A DNA stretch of 64,000 bases from UBA868 sp016776875 (GTDB lineage Bacteria; Pseudomonadota; Gammaproteobacteria; Arenicellales; UBA868), in assembly GCA_051201585.1 (NCBI GenBank), contig CP179198.1, forward strand, positions 434,001 to 498,000. Reading direction: 5' to 3'. This document shows positions 62,778 through 64,000 of this stretch, piece by piece. Within the stretch, counting starts at the first letter, position 1, and each line of letters starts with the position of its first letter. Below the pieces are notes generated by a model. The model made no database searches. It had not been told where the DNA came from and was given only the letters and a program-made list of their open reading frames with translations. Both the position numbers and the translations under genes were made by a program.

Positions 62778-63879
62778 ATGTATCAACTGACTCCTTCCAT
62801 TCGCTTGAGGCGAACGCCTTTTTCAAATCGGGTTGAGCAGGCGGGCGCAACGGCCTTCACGATTTACAACCATATGCGACTCGCCTCATTTTATGAGTCG
62901 CCCGAAGCGGACTATCGACATTTAAAAAACGCAGTACAAGTATGGGATGTCTCCGTTGAACGCCAGGTGGAGGTCATAGGACCTGATGCATTGCGTCTGG
63001 TGCAGATGACGACGCCTCGGGATATGTCCAGAATGCAGGATGATCAGTGCTACTACATCCCGATGGTGGATACCCACGGCAAGTTAATGAATGATCCGGT
63101 TGCGATACGCCTGAATCAAGATCGTTATTGGCTATCGTTGGCAGATTCGGACATGCTTCTTTACTGTAAAGGCCTGGCGGCCGCTGGAAAACTTGATGTC
63201 GAAGTTTTTGAGCCTGACGTGTCGCCGCTGGCTATTCAGGGGCCCAAAGCCGACGAACTGGTTGCTCGTGTATTTGGCGAGGATGTCGTGAAAACGCGGT
63301 TTTTTAGACATACAACGATTAACTTCGAAGGCCAGGATATGATTCTGGCGAGATCGGGATGGTCCCATCAGGGGGGTTTTGAGCTTTTATCTTGATGGAA
63401 GTGAGTACGGCGAGGCGGTTTGGGACGCGTTATTTGCCGCTGGTGAAGATCTTGATGTTCGGGCCGGGTGCCCCAACTTAATCGAGCGAATTGAAGCTGG
63501 ATTGCTTTCATTTGGCAGTGATGTCACTTACGCCCATACGCCATTTGAGGCGGGGCTCACTAAGTATTGCAATCTCGACACCGTTAAGGGGTTTCTTGGA
63601 CGTGATGCCTTGATGAAGTTGAGGGATCCTGTGAGGCAGATTCGGGCATTGTCGGTGGATGGTGATCCAGTACCGCCGATTAATCATCCCTGGCCACTGC
63701 TCGATACATCAGGTTCAGTTGTGGGGCATATCTCGTCTTCAACATGGTCTCCGGATTTTGAGACTAATGTCGCCATCGCAATGGTAAACCGAACGCATTG
63801 GGATCATGGCACAAAATTAACCGCCAAAATTCCTGATAGCGAACGCACGGCGACTGTACGATCAGGATTTTGGATCTAA
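62778..63879 (+). CDS. dmdA: DMSP demethylase DmdA-like GcvT-family protein (frameshifted)
   Basis: Would transfer a methyl group from DMSP to tetrahydrofolate, leaving methylmercaptopropionate. The merged chain of about 366 residues matches DmdA in length (about 369 in Pelagibacter) and in blocks I recall from it: RRTPFSNRVEQAGATAFTIYNHM, HLKNAVQVWDVSVERQVE, CYYIPMVDTHGKLMNDPV, WISL-type ADSDMLLYCKG, IQGPKADEL and RSGWSHQGGFE, then GCPNLIERIEAGLLSFGSDVTY. The break is an extra T in TTTT at 63385-63388 (GGFEL joins YLDGSEYGEAVW). Without correction the enzyme would be truncated. DmdA subtypes and other GcvT-like enzymes are alternatives. Confidence 0.82.
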
Positions 63880-63903
63880 GGCATTTGAAAAATATTATAC
63901 GTT

Positions 63904-64000
63904 ATGGGATTACATAAAGAACTGGACGGTTTGCTTGTGGTCTCGATGGATCAAGCAGTGGCGGCACCCTATTGTGCATTGATGCTGGCAGATGCCGGCG
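63904..64000 (+). CDS. Family III (CaiB/BaiF) CoA-transferase, N-terminus only
   Basis: Starts at ATG 63904, 24 bases after dmdA, and runs off the window. The 32 visible residues (LDGLLVVSMDQAVAAPYCAL, then MLADAG) match the N-terminal strand and helix of family III CoA-transferases. It may activate the demethylation product or a related acid as a CoA thioester (inference). Too little is present for a firm call. Confidence 0.72.
   Translation, partial: MGLHKELDGLLVVSMDQAVAAPYCALMLADAG

Noticed and set aside
835..63388. Programmed ribosomal frameshifting as an explanation for the broken genes
   Set aside because: The breaks occur in unrelated families that are normally unbroken, and the sites share no slippery heptamer or conserved stimulatory structure. 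Short homopolymer indels explain them better.
1..64000. tRNA, rRNA, CRISPR array, insertion sequence or prophage
   Set aside because: I saw no cloverleaf-like tracts, spaced direct repeats, transposase or integrase, or phage structural genes. Only visual inspection was possible, so short tRNAs cannot be fully excluded.

Overview
The window looks like a chromosomal segment of a marine, probably gammaproteobacterial, heterotroph. The evidence is indirect: a thiBP operon behind a TPP riboswitch, upp, SelO and TerB genes, plus many genes typical of oceanic bacteria that use methylated compounds (a DMSP demethylase, an MttB-family methyltransferase, a dimethylglycine dehydrogenase-like protein, several phytanoyl-CoA-dioxygenase-like enzymes). 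I see no rRNA, tRNA, CRISPR array, insertion sequence, prophage or integrase. Taxonomy below this level cannot be fixed by eye.

Layout. 1-3.3 kb: thiP and thiB (minus) behind a TPP riboswitch, then a NadR-like kinase. 3.4-4.9 kb: upp, a small exported protein and TerB. 5-8.6 kb: two polytopic glycosyltransferases (GT22 and GT87 types) and a polyprenol-phosphate mannose synthase. 8.7-12.6 kb: GDPD, an Atg22/UMF1-type MFS carrier, a persulfide dioxygenase-rhodanese fusion and a GFA protein. 12.7-21.5 kb: transporters (three EamA, one AEC, one TauE/SafE) mixed with an enoyl-CoA hydratase, a ribbon-helix-helix-like small protein, a class II aldolase, a ferredoxin-NADP reductase-like protein and a HAD dehalogenase. 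21.5-26.5 kb: glutathione-dependent formaldehyde oxidation (frmA, fghA), a PQQ-type sugar dehydrogenase, an enolase-superfamily enzyme and a DUF4396 protein. 26.5-33.4 kb (all minus): MttB-like methyltransferase, DMGDH-like demethylase, two SDRs, a fatty acid desaturase and a VOC protein. 33.6-38.2 kb: two 2OG/Fe(II) oxygenases, two ureohydrolases and an SDR. 38.3-48.6 kb: a repeat lipoprotein, an EamA carrier, a 984-residue P460-like multiheme cytochrome, another oxygenase and a HupE/PpiC/DUF3604 cassette. 48.9-53.4 kb: SelO, a Rieske oxygenase, a ketopantoate reductase-like gene, RraA and a degenerate thermonuclease. 53.7-59.1 kb: a complete peptide-type ABC importer. 59.2-64 kb: an aminotransferase, GlcG, a homocysteine methyltransferase, an oxygenase, dmdA and the start of a family III CoA-transferase.

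How the genes may work together (inference). A one-carbon theme runs through the window. MttB- and DMGDH-type demethylation would release methyl groups or formaldehyde, which FrmA/FghA and perhaps GFA would oxidise. DmdA would move a DMSP methyl group to tetrahydrofolate, and a homocysteine methyltransferase lies next to it. A nitrogen theme is suggested by the two ureohydrolases around an amino-acid-type oxygenase, and by the Dpp-like importer.

Sequence quality. Ten genes are each interrupted by one frameshift (two in the ketopantoate reductase-like gene), nearly all at short homopolymer runs. This looks more like consensus indel errors than biology. I therefore give each such gene its full merged span and describe the break in its entry.
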